Origin: Bacillota bacterium
Lineage (GTDB): Bacteria > Bacillota > Clostridia > Christensenellales > CAG-138
Assembly: GCA_023399275.1 (NCBI GenBank)
Contig: JAEWQH010000076.1
Coordinates: 1-51,080, forward strand
Length of the DNA: 51,080 nucleotides
Reading direction: 5' to 3'
The notes beneath the pieces are model-generated. The model did not search any database. It was not told the origin of the DNA and worked only from the letters and a program-made list of their open reading frames with translations. Of this stretch, positions 16,096 through 24,182 are shown in pieces. Both the position numbers and the translations under genes were made by a program. Each line of letters starts with the position of its first letter. The stretch's first letter is position 1.

Positions 16096-16988
16096 ACTTT
16101 TTCACCCATATTCTTTCCGAGGATGCCGGCCGGCTTGAGAATCAGCACGACGATGAGAATGAGAAACACAAACGCATCCGCCATGCTTGAGCTGACATAG
16201 CTGGTGGTGAAGGATTCGACAAGGCCGATGACAAACCCGCCGAGCATGGCGCCGGGGATGATCCCGATGCCGCCGAGCACGGCGGAGACGAAGGCCTTAA
16301 GCCCCAGCATGGAGCCCATGGTCGTATAAACCTTTGGGTACTGGGCGATGTACATCAGCGCGGCGATCGCGGCGAGTCCGGAACCGACGGCAAACGTCGT
16401 AACGATCGTGCGGTTGACGTTGATGCCCATGAGGATCGACGCGGGCTTGTCTTCGGAGACGCAGCGCATCGCGCGGCCGATCCGGGTCTTCTGCGTAAAC
16501 TGGTAGAGGGCGGCCATGACGACCACGCTGATGCAGATGGTCAGCATCGTCGTCCAGTCCAGCGTAACATCCGCGATGCGGATGCCGCCGGCGGTGAAGA
16601 TCTGGCTGGCGACCTTCGGATTGGGGCCGATCTGCGGGATGGCCTGCGCGAGGTTTTCCAGAAGAAGACTGACCGCGATGGCCGTAATGAGCGCCGTCAT
16701 CGAGGTGCCTTTCCTGCGCACGGGCCGGTAGGCGATCAGCTCCGTCGACATGCCGACGAGCGCACAAACCAAAATGGCCAGCGCCACGGAAGCCCACGCC
16801 GGCAGCCCGAGGGAGACCATCACCGGCACGGTGAAGATCATCGTATAGCCACCGACCATGATGAAGTCGCCATGGGCAAAGTTGATCAGCCGGATGATGC
16901 CGTAGACCATGGTGTAGCCGAGCGCGACGAGGGCATAGATGCTACCGAGTCGAAGCCCGACAAACAGTGTCTGCAAAAATGTGCTCAC
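16092..16988 (-). CDS. livH: Branched-chain amino acid ABC transporter, permease LivH
   Basis: A 298-residue permease with about eight hydrophobic segments. The LivH marker INFAHGDFIMVGGY is at about residues 36-49, GRAMRCVSEDKPASILMGINV forms the coupling loop, and GGIGIIPGAMLGGFVIGL is near the C-terminus. The start is a GTG at 16988 preceded by AAAGGCGG. It lies 91 bases downstream of the binding-protein gene and overlaps livM by 4 bases. Confidence 0.94.
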   Translation of the reverse strand: MSTFLQTLFVGLRLGSIYALVALGYTMVYGIIRLINFAHGDFIMVGGYTMIFTVPVMVSLGLPAWASVALAILVCALVGMSTELIAYRPVRRKGTSMTALITAIAVSLLLENLAQAIPQIGPNPKVASQIFTAGGIRIADVTLDWTTMLTICISVVVMAALYQFTQKTRIGRAMRCVSEDKPASILMGINVNRTIVTTFAVGSGLAAIAALMYIAQYPKVYTTMGSMLGLKAFVSAVLGGIGIIPGAMLGGFVIGLVESFTTSYVSSSMADAFVFLILIVVLILKPAGILGKNMGEKV

Positions 16989-17079
16989 TTATCCGTTCCG
17001 CCTTTCGAATTAATGGCAAAGGAGGCGGGGCGTGAGCCTCGCCTCCAGTTGCCAATATAGCGCTGTTTGCTTTGCTTCG

Positions 17080-18306
17080 TTATTTGAGCTCTTTGATGAC
17101 GTCGACCAGCGTCGTAGTGACGGAGGTGCCGTCGGACGCGAAGGAGAGGATGGCCGCGCCCTTCGTCGGCGTGCCGGACTCATCCAGCGAGAAGGTGCCG
17201 GTTACGCCGCTGTAGACGGCAGACGTGTCGGCAAGCGCATCGCGGACGGCCGCGGGATCGGCGGAGCCTGCCTTTTCGATGGCGGCTTTATACATGTAGA
17301 CCGCGTCGTAGGCCAGCGCGGAGATCGCGTTCGGCGTGGAGTTGAACTTGGCCTGGTAGGCCGCGACGAACTTCTGCACCGCTTCATCGGTGTCGGCCGG
17401 ATCATAGTGGTTGGTCCAGTAGACGTTGTTGAAGGCGGTCAGGTCGGCGCCCTCCACGACGTAGTCCGGCGTGCCGTCATAGCCGTCGGCGCCCATGATG
17501 ATGCCTTCGTAACCGGCGGCGCGCGCCTGGGTGACGATGTACGGGCCGATGACGTCATAGTAGTACGGCGCATACACGAACTCGACGCCCGCATTCACCA
17601 TGGAGGCGAACTGGTTGGTGTAATCCTGCACGTCCAGCGATGCGGTGGATTCGACGGCTTTGATGTTCAGACCATAGGTCGCTGCCGCAGCCGCAAACGA
17701 ATCGTAGAGGCCCTTGGAGTAGGTGTCTGCCGCGCAGTAGACCACGCCGACGTCGGTGTAGCCCGCGCTCTTGGCGTAGTAGGCCGCAATGGCGCCCTGG
17801 AAACCGTCCGCATAGCATGCGCGGAACACGTAGTCGTCCTCGGTCGTGATGCTGTCGGCCGTTGCAGACGGGGTCAGCAGAACGACGCCTTCTTCATTGG
17901 CCGCCTCGGTGATCGCGGAGGTGCAGCCGGAGGTGACGGAGCCGACGATGAGGCCCACGCCCTGGGATACGAGCGAGTTGAACGCGTTGAGCGTCTCGGC
18001 GGGGTCAAACTGGTCATCGGTGTAGATGGCAGTGACCTGCTGGCCGAGGATGCCGCCCGCTTCGTTGATCTCGCTGACCGCGAGTTCGACGGCGGTGGTC
18101 ACGGCCGCGCCGTATACCGCAAGCGCGCCGGTGTTCGGCGAGATAACGCCGAGGGTGATGCCTTCACCAGCCGAGGCTTCCGCTTCGGCGGTTTCGGCGG
18201 CAGGCGCTTCGGTCGCCTCGGTGGCCTCGGTGGCGGGGCTGCTTGCGCAGGCAACAACGCTGAACGCGAGGGCCAGAACCAGCAGCAAACTAAGCAGTTT
18301 CCTCAT
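17080..18306 (-). CDS. livK: Branched-chain amino acid ABC transporter, substrate-binding lipoprotein
   Basis: A 408-residue protein. The start at 18306 (MRKLLSLLLVLALAFSVVAC) is preceded by GAAGGAGGAATTC; an upstream in-frame Met adds only non-signal sequence. The N-terminus is a lipoprotein signal with the lipobox VVAC at residues 17-20, then a low-complexity Thr/Glu/Ala linker (about residues 22-45) that would span the wall-facing region. The mature part is a type I periplasmic-binding fold, with TLGVISPNTGALAVYG, AVSEINEAGGILGQQV, VGSVTSGCTSAI and a C-terminal GVTGTFSLDESGTPTKGAAIL. The actual ligand could be a branched-chain amino acid, another amide or urea-like compound. First gene of the operon, with a consensus promoter upstream. 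Confidence 0.93.
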   Translation of the reverse strand: MRKLLSLLLVLALAFSVVACASSPATEATEATEAPAAETAEAEASAGEGITLGVISPNTGALAVYGAAVTTAVELAVSEINEAGGILGQQVTAIYTDDQFDPAETLNAFNSLVSQGVGLIVGSVTSGCTSAITEAANEEGVVLLTPSATADSITTEDDYVFRACYADGFQGAIAAYYAKSAGYTDVGVVYCAADTYSKGLYDSFAAAAATYGLNIKAVESTASLDVQDYTNQFASMVNAGVEFVYAPYYYDVIGPYIVTQARAAGYEGIIMGADGYDGTPDYVVEGADLTAFNNVYWTNHYDPADTDEAVQKFVAAYQAKFNSTPNAISALAYDAVYMYKAAIEKAGSADPAAVRDALADTSAVYSGVTGTFSLDESGTPTKGAAILSFASDGTSVTTTLVDVIKELK

Positions 18307-18384
18307 TTTCGAATTCCTCCTTCGATGATAACAAAAAAGGCTATGGATACCCTGTAGAGAATCCACGCCAATGTGTTACGGATG

Positions 18385-18413
18385 ATTATAAATAACCGAA
18401 AACGCATTGTCAA
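18385..18413 (-). promoter_or_regulatory. Consensus sigma-A promoter of the liv operon
   Basis: Minus strand TTGACA (18413-18408), exactly 17 bases, TATAAT (18390-18385). Both hexamers are perfect. The leader to livK is about 72 bases and ends with a strong ribosome binding site, so expression should be high unless repressed. I see no clear operator. Confidence 0.85.
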
Positions 18414-18825
18414 TATATTATATATGTTTAATCGCAAATAATATAACCTCCGCTTTTTCAAACACCGTTGATTTGCGTGAAAAACTTCTTTTTACGGTTC
18501 GCAACAATTTATATTTGTTTTTTCGGCGAAAACTGGCGTTGAATCGGTTCTATCTCATACAACGTTTCCGCGTGGAGAATACGTCTGTGTGTCAGAAACG
18601 CTCGGGCACCTGAAGGCGGCCGTCCTTCTCCCGTGGATTCCGGCTGACGCCGGCTTCGCCGGCACGGCGGATCGCCCGGCGTCCAACGGCCGGCAGGCAA
18701 AGCGCGGTGCCCTCCTGGTAAAACGGGCTTTTCAGGCAGCGGCGTACCTGCGCCGCGCCCGCAACCCCGCGACCGCACGCGGCGGCAAGCCGCAAAACAA
18801 AAACGATTGTTTGGCATAAAAAAGC
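18414..18825. other. Gene-poor stretch of about 410 bases
   Basis: No gene can be supported here. The left 150 bases are AT-rich. The rest is GC-rich and holds a short GCCGGC-TTC-GCCGGC hairpin at 18649-18663. Short open frames exist on both strands (for example 67-76 codons around 18590-18820), but none has a convincing ribosome binding site or family signature. It could be a decayed gene or an unrecognised RNA; I cannot tell. Confidence 0.4.
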
Positions 18826-18853
18826 TGTGACACAACCGTATATTTGCTATAAT
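18826..18853 (+). promoter_or_regulatory. Promoter of the VOC-family gene
   Basis: TGTGAC at 18826-18831, 16 bases, and TATAAT at 18848-18853 preceded by TGC (extended -10). The start codon is 33 bases downstream. Confidence 0.55.
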
Positions 18854-18885
18854 ATAATATTATTATTGGAAGGGGGCTTTCTGCT

Positions 18886-19251
18886 ATGTTCCGCTTCAAT
18901 CACTTCAATTTCAACGTGCTCAATCTGGAAAAAAGCCTCGACTTTTATAAAAAGGCGCTCGGTTTCGAACCGGTTCGCAAAGTGGATACGGACGATTTCA
19001 CCCTGATGTTTTTAGGGGACGGCAGCGGCACGTTTTCGCTGGAGCTGACCTGTCTGAAGAACCGCACCAAGCCATATGATATCGGCGAGGCGGAATTTCA
19101 CCTTGCCGTGACAGCGGCGGACATGGCGGCCGCGCGCAAGCTCCATGAGCAGATGCGCGCGGTGGTGTTCACCAACGAGGCGATGGGCATCTACTTCATC
19201 GAAGACCCGGACGGGTACTGGATCGAGATCATACCCGAAAAGGTGCGATGA
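18886..19251 (+). CDS. VOC (glyoxalase/bleomycin-resistance) family protein
   Basis: A 121-residue vicinal-oxygen-chelate protein with two beta-alpha-beta-beta-beta repeats. The family metal ligands are in place: the N-terminal FNHFNFNV (His), FSLELT (Glu) in the first half, EFHLAV (His) at the start of the second half and YWIEII (Glu) near the end, the pattern of glyoxalase I. LNLEKSLDFYKKALGF and YFIEDPDGYWIEI are typical. It may detoxify methylglyoxal or act on another substrate. GGAAGGGGG precedes the start. It has its own promoter and is followed by a surface protein gene with a separate promoter. Confidence 0.88.
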   Translation: MFRFNHFNFNVLNLEKSLDFYKKALGFEPVRKVDTDDFTLMFLGDGSGTFSLELTCLKNRTKPYDIGEAEFHLAVTAADMAAARKLHEQMRAVVFTNEAMGIYFIEDPDGYWIEIIPEKVR

Positions 19252-19315
19252 GCGCAGCGCGATAGACGCCGCACCCAAGCCGACGGTTCGGCGTCTCATC
19301 CGCATACCCTCGCGA

Positions 19316-19345
19316 TTGCAGCCGCACGTTTTGTCCGCATACAAT
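19316..19345 (+). promoter_or_regulatory. Putative promoter of the surface protein-sortase pair
   Basis: TTGCAG at 19316-19321, 18 bases, TACAAT at 19340-19345. It lies 76 bases before the surface protein start, downstream of a GACGCC/GGCGTC dyad that may attenuate read-through from the VOC gene. Confidence 0.5.
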
Positions 19346-19421
19346 ACAATAGAATATCCGCCACCGTTGCGCGGCAACTGTGCCGATCCAATCCACGCAC
19401 TTTCGTCCAAAAGGAGCCGTT

Positions 19422-21761
19422 ATGAGAAAAACTCCTCGGTGCGTCCTCATGCTGGTTGCCGTTCTGATCGCCATAGCCATTCCCGCTGGCGCGTTTGCCG
19501 CCGCCGGCTTGGGCGCGGCCCGCGCAGTCATCCCGGCGGAGAATACATCGTCCGGCGGTGACGGCGCAACACAGCAACCGCCTGCCGCGGCAGAAGATCC
19601 CCCCGCCGAGGAGGGCACACCGTCTCCCGAGCAAGACGAGATCAGCCCCGCGCCGGAATCGGAAGAGCTCAGCCCCAGCCCCGCGCCGCCGGAGCAGACG
19701 CCGCTGCCGGAGGTGCCGCTCGGTCTGCTGGCATTCGGAGAGATGGCGTCTTTATTGGCGGAGGACAGAAGCGGCTCCGTCTCAATCCTTCAAGTTTCCA
19801 TCACAAAACAAGACGGCTCTGCGCTGGAGATGGGATCGTCCGTCGATCTTGCGGATTACGCAAACGGGGTTGCGCCGTATGAGTACGTTCAGCTCGGCAT
19901 CACGCTCAACGCAACGCTCTCGGGCGGCCAGACGTTTGCAAACGAAGATTCCTTCGAAATCCCGATGCAGCTGGACGGGTGGTCGGCGCCCGACACCGGA
20001 TGGGTCGGTATACAGGACGCTTCCGGCATCGTTATGGGCGAGTGGCGCATCGAAAACAAGACCGTACAGATCAAGCTCACAGATCTGTACGGCAGCGCCG
20101 TGATCGGCTCTCCCCAGTTCAGCGCAACGCTCGTCACCGGCGCAAACTACATGCGCTGGGGCGGATACGGCGCGCAGGATAAGATCGCAGGCATCCGCAT
20201 CGGCGACGCCGCGCAAAACGCAAACGCAATCTCCCTGAATTTCAAATCCAACCGAAATGCCCTAAACAAGCGCGACCAGGACTGGAAGCGCATTTTAAGC
20301 GCATCCAACGACACGATACAGTGGTATGCGACACTCGGGCAGGTCAATCTCGCAAATCTCTGGCGCGGCGGCGGCGCGGGCGTTGCGCAGCAGACAGCGT
20401 CCGTCGCAGATACGCTGACCGGCGCGATCGAGGTCAGTTCCATCGCGATCAAAACGTTCATACAGGTTCCCGTCACCTTGAATCCGGATTCGATCGGCAT
20501 CTCCACGATCTCCGCATGGAGCCGCGACGTCACCTCCTATTTCACCCGTCAGGACGGCTCGTATCCCGCACAGACCTTTGAGGAATACCAGCTCTCCCTG
20601 CCGGACATGACATACGGCGTCTATACGGCTGCCGACGGCACGCTGAGCGTGGCGGCAAACTACGGCACCCTCGGCCTGAGCGGGCCGAAGTACAGCGACC
20701 TGGACCCGGATTTTGCGGAAAACGCCGCCGCCAGCGCGATCGGCCAGGGATATTTCCAGTCGTTTCAGTCCGTCGAACTGGAGCAGCAGTTTCTGGCAGC
20801 GTATGGCGAGGGCAACAGCCTCGGCGGGCGGCTCGCGGAGTATGTGATCTATCCCACTGCCAAGTATCATACCGTTGAAGAGGACACCCCCATCCCAAAT
20901 ACCGCGTATGTAACCATCGGTTCATCCACCGTTCTCCAGAGCCACACGGCAACGCTGCAGGGCGTGGGCGGCTCCGGCGGGGCAACGCCGCTCTCCGCCA
21001 CCATCGTTAAGCGGGATTCCGAAACAGGCCAGCCTGTTCCGGGCGTAACTTTCAAGCTGCAGATCGAGTCCTCCCCCGACGCATGGGAGGATTATACCCC
21101 GGCGGACGGCGGCGGTTTGTTGCGTACGACAGACCCGACCGGCAGCATCCTCTTCCAGAGCCTCGGCTTCGGAACCTATCGCTTTGCCGAGACGCTCGCC
21201 GCGCCCGGATACGACATCACGCAGTCGGCAGGCTATGATCCGGCGACGGGCGAAGCTTACTCGAGTCCGTTTATGATCCAGTCTTTCGATACGCAGGGAC
21301 AGAGCGTCACCCTGTTCAACAAAAAGCTTCTGAGCATCACATATGCCCCCGGCACGCAGGGTACCTTTGCGGAAGATACCCACGGCGCGCTGGCCTACAA
21401 CACCCCCACCCCGCCGTATGGCGGTCCGCTGGACACGGCCGCCACAAACGGGGACAACGCGGGCAATCCGACCGGAAACGGCGGGTACCGCTTTACCGGC
21501 TGGCTGCCTGCGCCCGCCGCGCTCGTAACGCAAAACGCGGTCTATGTCGCGCAATGGGAAAAAGTTCCGGCAGGCGGCGGCACGGAGCCGCCCGCTACCG
21601 GGGATACAAGCGCGCTGCCACTCTGGTTTGCACTGGCTGCATTTTCGCTCTTGCAGATGATCTTAATCGTTTTGCTCCATCAAATCCATCAAAAAAAGCT
21701 GGCCGTCATGCACGCAGACGCCAAAAAACCCGCGCAAACCCCCGGCAGGCCGTCAAAATGA
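19422..21761 (+). CDS. Pilin-like, sortase-anchored surface protein
   Basis: A 779-residue exported protein. ATG at 19422 follows AAAAGGAG, and the N-terminus MRKTPRCVLMLVAVLIAIAI then AGAFAAA is a signal peptide. A Pro/Glu/Ser/Ala-rich stalk covers about residues 40-105. A large central region (about 110-520) matches nothing I recognise. Residues about 521-640 look like a SpaA/Cna-B prealbumin-like fold (SATIVKRDSETGQPVPGVTFKL, SLGFGTYRFAETLAAPGY). Residues about 642-720 resemble an InlB B-repeat (ITYAPGTQGTF, YRFTGWLPAPA, VYVAQWEK). The C-terminus has PPATGD at 723-728, a hydrophobic helix and a basic tail: a sorting signal that fits the (S/P)PxTG preference reported for clostridial class B sortases. 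The stop overlaps the sortase start by 4 bases, so this is very likely its dedicated substrate. Confidence 0.88.
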   Translation: MRKTPRCVLMLVAVLIAIAIPAGAFAAAGLGAARAVIPAENTSSGGDGATQQPPAAAEDPPAEEGTPSPEQDEISPAPESEELSPSPAPPEQTPLPEVPLGLLAFGEMASLLAEDRSGSVSILQVSITKQDGSALEMGSSVDLADYANGVAPYEYVQLGITLNATLSGGQTFANEDSFEIPMQLDGWSAPDTGWVGIQDASGIVMGEWRIENKTVQIKLTDLYGSAVIGSPQFSATLVTGANYMRWGGYGAQDKIAGIRIGDAAQNANAISLNFKSNRNALNKRDQDWKRILSASNDTIQWYATLGQVNLANLWRGGGAGVAQQTASVADTLTGAIEVSSIAIKTFIQVPVTLNPDSIGISTISAWSRDVTSYFTRQDGSYPAQTFEEYQLSLPDMTYGVYTAADGTLSVAANYGTLGLSGPKYSDLDPDFAENAAASAIGQGYFQSFQSVELEQQFLAAYGEGNSLGGRLAEYVIYPTAKYHTVEEDTPIPNTAYVTIGSSTVLQSHTATLQGVGGSGGATPLSATIVKRDSETGQPVPGVTFKLQIESSPDAWEDYTPADGGGLLRTTDPTGSILFQSLGFGTYRFAETLAAPGYDITQSAGYDPATGEAYSSPFMIQSFDTQGQSVTLFNKKLLSITYAPGTQGTFAEDTHGALAYNTPTPPYGGPLDTAATNGDNAGNPTGNGGYRFTGWLPAPAALVTQNAVYVAQWEKVPAGGGTEPPATGDTSALPLWFALAAFSLLQMILIVLLHQIHQKKLAVMHADAKKPAQTPGRPSK

Positions 21762-22525
21762 CGCGCCGGCGCGTCAGCGTGGTTCTATTCTGCTTCTTTG
21801 CCGCGCTATTCATCTTCTCCGCCTGGCAGATCGCAACGACGCTGGCAGCGTATCAAAGGGCATCCGATTATTACGAGGCGCTTCGGCTGCTGTCCAACCC
21901 GCCGGTGGAGATCCGCCTTGCCTCCACGGACGAGCCGGGCGTGACGGCAGCCGCCGCGCCGGCTACGGTGGACTTTACCCGCCTATGCGCAGCCAATTCC
22001 GATACCGTCGCCTGGATTCGCTCCGACGGCACGGTGATCGACTATCCGGTGCTGCAGGCGGACGACAACGCCTTTTACCTGACCCGGCTGTTTGATCAGA
22101 GCACAAGCCGGTCCGGTTCGATCTTTTTGGATAGCCGAAATCAGCCTGATTTTTCCGACGCACACAGCATCATCTACGGCTACCACATGAAGGACGGCAG
22201 CATGTTTTACAGCCTCTCCAACTATAAGGAGCAGGATTATTTTGACGCGCATCCCCGTCTCCGTCTGGAGACGCCGGCGCAGTGCTACGACATCCTGCTC
22301 TTTGCCGGATACGTGGCCGACGTGAAGGATGACGCGTGGAAGATCGCGTTCGCTTCGTCCGACGAATTCGGCCGGTGGCTCTCGGACGCAGTCGCGCGCT
22401 CGTGCTTCGTCAGCGACGTGTCCCCCGCCGCAACGGACTGCGTCGTTACGCTGAGCACCTGCAGCTACGAGTTTGAAAACGCGCGGTTCGTGCTGCTGGG
22501 CGTACTGCGCGCGGACAGCGGCTGA
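21758..22525 (+). CDS. srtB: Class B sortase
   Basis: A 255-residue membrane-anchored transpeptidase. ATG at 21758 overlaps the surface protein stop (ATGA). A single N-terminal membrane helix (about 7-28) is followed by a class B sortase domain with TVAWIRSDGTVIDYPVLQ, DNAFYLTRLF, GSIFLDSRNQPDFSD, the nucleophile C235 in TLSTCSYE and R243 in NARFVLLGV. The histidine motif reads IIYGYHMKDGSMF. Family members usually have YGHNM or YGHHM, so the expected catalytic His position is Y142, with a His at 143 instead. It probably anchors the neighbouring PPATG protein to the wall. A terminator follows, so this is a closed two-gene cassette. Confidence 0.92.
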   Translation: MTRRRVSVVLFCFFAALFIFSAWQIATTLAAYQRASDYYEALRLLSNPPVEIRLASTDEPGVTAAAAPATVDFTRLCAANSDTVAWIRSDGTVIDYPVLQADDNAFYLTRLFDQSTSRSGSIFLDSRNQPDFSDAHSIIYGYHMKDGSMFYSLSNYKEQDYFDAHPRLRLETPAQCYDILLFAGYVADVKDDAWKIAFASSDEFGRWLSDAVARSCFVSDVSPAATDCVVTLSTCSYEFENARFVLLGVLRADSG

Positions 22526-22574
22526 CCCGCACAACCCGGCGGTATCCCGGCGCCAAAGAACGGGCGTACGCTAG

Positions 22575-22612
22575 CGGGAGCCGGCCATTCTCGTGCCCGG
22601 CTCCCGTTGTTT
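22575..22612 (+). terminator. Terminator after the sortase gene
   Basis: CGGGAGCCGG, 12-base loop, CCGGCTCCCG, then TTGTTT. A perfect 10-base GC-rich stem 50 bases after the sortase stop. Confidence 0.85.
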
Positions 22613-22721
22613 CGCTTTGTCAGTTCTTCTGTTTCCGCAGTTGTTTCCGCAAGGGAGGCGAGCCGGTTCTTGCCGGCGGCTTCTGCGCGGAAAAGAACGG
22701 GGATCGTCCGGTGCGAACCGG

Positions 22722-23219
22722 CTAGGCCTTCGGCGCGTCGTCCTTCTGCTCGAATGCATCCACGATGGCATCCTTGGCGCCGATCGCGGCGTTCTTCGCT
22801 TTCTCCGCGTATTCCGGCGCTTTTTCCTTCACGGTGTCCACGACGGATTCCACGGCATCCTTGGCTTTTTCGGCATACGCCGGGCCCTTTTCCTTCACGG
22901 TATCCGCGGCGTGATCGACCGCTTTCTTCACGTCTTTTGCGATGTCTTCGGCAGCTTCCTTCACATCCTCCGCCGCATCCTTGGCCTTCTCTGCATATTC
23001 CGGCGCCTTTTTGCGGATGCTGTCCGCCGCGTCCTGATAGACCTCCGTGGCGGCCTTCTTTACTTCGTGGAAATAGTCCTTTGCATCCACCTTGCCGTCG
23101 TTGTTGACGTCCTTCACGCCGTCGGGGTTGTTTTCTTTTACTTTATCGGCAACCCGGACCGCGGCCACGGTTGCGCCGGCGGTGACGCCGATGCCAAAGA
23201 GACGTTTTAAGAAACCCAT
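22722..23219 (-). CDS. Membrane-associated repeat protein with a dockerin-like calcium loop (LEA/YtxH-like)
   Basis: A 165-residue protein. The ATG at 23219 (MGFLKRLFGIGVTAG) is preceded by GGGGAGGC. Residues 5-25 are small and hydrophobic and may insert in the membrane. DVNNDGKVDAKD at 37-48 has Asp/Asn at positions 1, 3, 5, 9 and 12 of an EF-hand loop and closely resembles a dockerin calcium loop. Residues about 50-158 are a long charged Ala/Lys/Glu/Asp helix containing three copies of K-(A/G)-P-x-Y-A-E-K-A-K-(D/N)-A (71-82, 111-122, 133-144), like LEA or apolipoprotein-type amphipathic repeats. There is no cell-wall sorting signal. I do not recognise a named family; YtxH-like stress proteins are the nearest idea. 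Confidence 0.7.
   Translation of the reverse strand: MGFLKRLFGIGVTAGATVAAVRVADKVKENNPDGVKDVNNDGKVDAKDYFHEVKKAATEVYQDAADSIRKKAPEYAEKAKDAAEDVKEAAEDIAKDVKKAVDHAADTVKEKGPAYAEKAKDAVESVVDTVKEKAPEYAEKAKNAAIGAKDAIVDAFEQKDDAPKA
22788..23009 (-). repeat. Three copies of a 12-codon amphipathic repeat inside the LEA-like gene
   Basis: The peptide motif KAPEYAEKAKDA or a close variant is encoded at 23009-22974, 22889-22854 and 22823-22788. The spacing is 40 and 22 codons, the second being two 11-residue periods, which suggests growth by internal duplication. Confidence 0.7.
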
Positions 23220-23294
23220 ACTGCCAGCCTCCCCTTTTTTTCTCAATTATATCGAATGTGCGCGTGCAACACAACACCGTCTGCACCAACGCAG

Positions 23295-23882
23295 CTAGAG
23301 GCTCGGCGTCTGCGCATCCCGCTTCTTCCCCGGCGAGATACGGATGTTGCCGAAGGCGATGAGCACGTAGCCGATGATCAATGTAAAGATCATCGATTGG
23401 ATCACATCCTGCTCGGCCAGGTAGAGCGGCACGCTCCGGATCGCCTCGGCCAGCGTGACGCCGTAGGAATCGTGAAAGGCGCGGTAGATCGTAACCCCCA
23501 GCCCGAGGTATTCGCTCACGATGGGCATCAGCAGCGCGATGACGATGGAAATGACCTGCCCCCGCCGGTCGATGCCGCCGGCGAGTTTACTATACCCAAA
23601 ATTCGCGCCGCGGATCATGAGCCAGCCGCTGATGCCGGCGATAAAGCCGACCTGCCCGAGCACGATCCAAAGGAGGACGCCCGGTATGCAGCCGAGCAGC
23701 GCGCCGACAACGCCGCCAAACACCGACAAGGAGCGCTGCTCTGCGGACATCTGCCCGAGGATCGCGTCCGGGGACAGCGGCGCAACGGTTTCAGGCTGCG
23801 GTGCGTCCGGCTGCGCGGCCAGCTCCGCGGCGACGGCCTCGGCTTGCACGGCACCGGCGGATGCGGGCTCGTGTTCGTTCAT
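23295..23882 (-). CDS. Uncharacterised polytopic membrane protein
   Basis: A 195-residue protein. ATG at 23882 (MNEHEPASAG) is chosen because GGGGAGGAACC precedes it. An upstream in-frame Met gives an unconvincing Arg-rich extension. Residues 1-50 are a hydrophilic Ala/Pro/Glu-rich cytosolic tail. The rest has about four membrane segments: VFGGVVGALLGCIPGVLLWI, QVGFIAGISGWLMI, QVISIVIALLMPIVSEYLGL and MIFTLIIGYVLIAFGNI. Between them is the polar motif GANFGYSKLAGGIDRRG. I recall similar unnamed membrane proteins in Clostridia but can assign no function. It lies 75 bases upstream of the LEA-like gene on the same strand and may be co-transcribed with it. Confidence 0.72.
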   Translation of the reverse strand: MNEHEPASAGAVQAEAVAAELAAQPDAPQPETVAPLSPDAILGQMSAEQRSLSVFGGVVGALLGCIPGVLLWIVLGQVGFIAGISGWLMIRGANFGYSKLAGGIDRRGQVISIVIALLMPIVSEYLGLGVTIYRAFHDSYGVTLAEAIRSVPLYLAEQDVIQSMIFTLIIGYVLIAFGNIRISPGKKRDAQTPSL

Positions 23883-24075
23883 GGTTCCTCCCCTGACGCG
23901 ACGGCGGTCTATGCTCCTGCCGTTACGCGTGTTGAAATCACTTCTATGGACAGCATATCGGAAAACGGCGACGAATTCAAGCAAATCACCGGCGCGGCAG
24001 CCCGGCTGCCCGGCCGCAAATTGTAACTTTGTCGCAAAACCTGCCGAAAACGCGTGCCCCGCGTGACGCAGCCGC

Positions 24076-24103
24076 TTGACAAATCATATGGTTGTGCTAG
24101 GGT
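24076..24103 (+). promoter_or_regulatory. Weak candidate promoter of enolase
   Basis: A perfect TTGACA at 24076-24081, with TAGGGT 16 bases later. The -10 is poor, so the exact promoter is uncertain; an alternative -10 could be TAAGAT further downstream at about 24109. Confidence 0.3.
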
Positions 24104-24182
24104 GTTGGTAAGATGATACTTACCGCTTCTCCGACGGGGCGGAAGCAAACCCATACAGAACCGAAAAATGGAGGATGATACG

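Noticed and set aside
18407..18835. Three short open frames (67-108 codons) in the livK-VOC gap
   Set aside because: None has a ribosome binding site, plausible composition or a family signature, and they overlap each other on both strands. Listed only as a gene-poor stretch.
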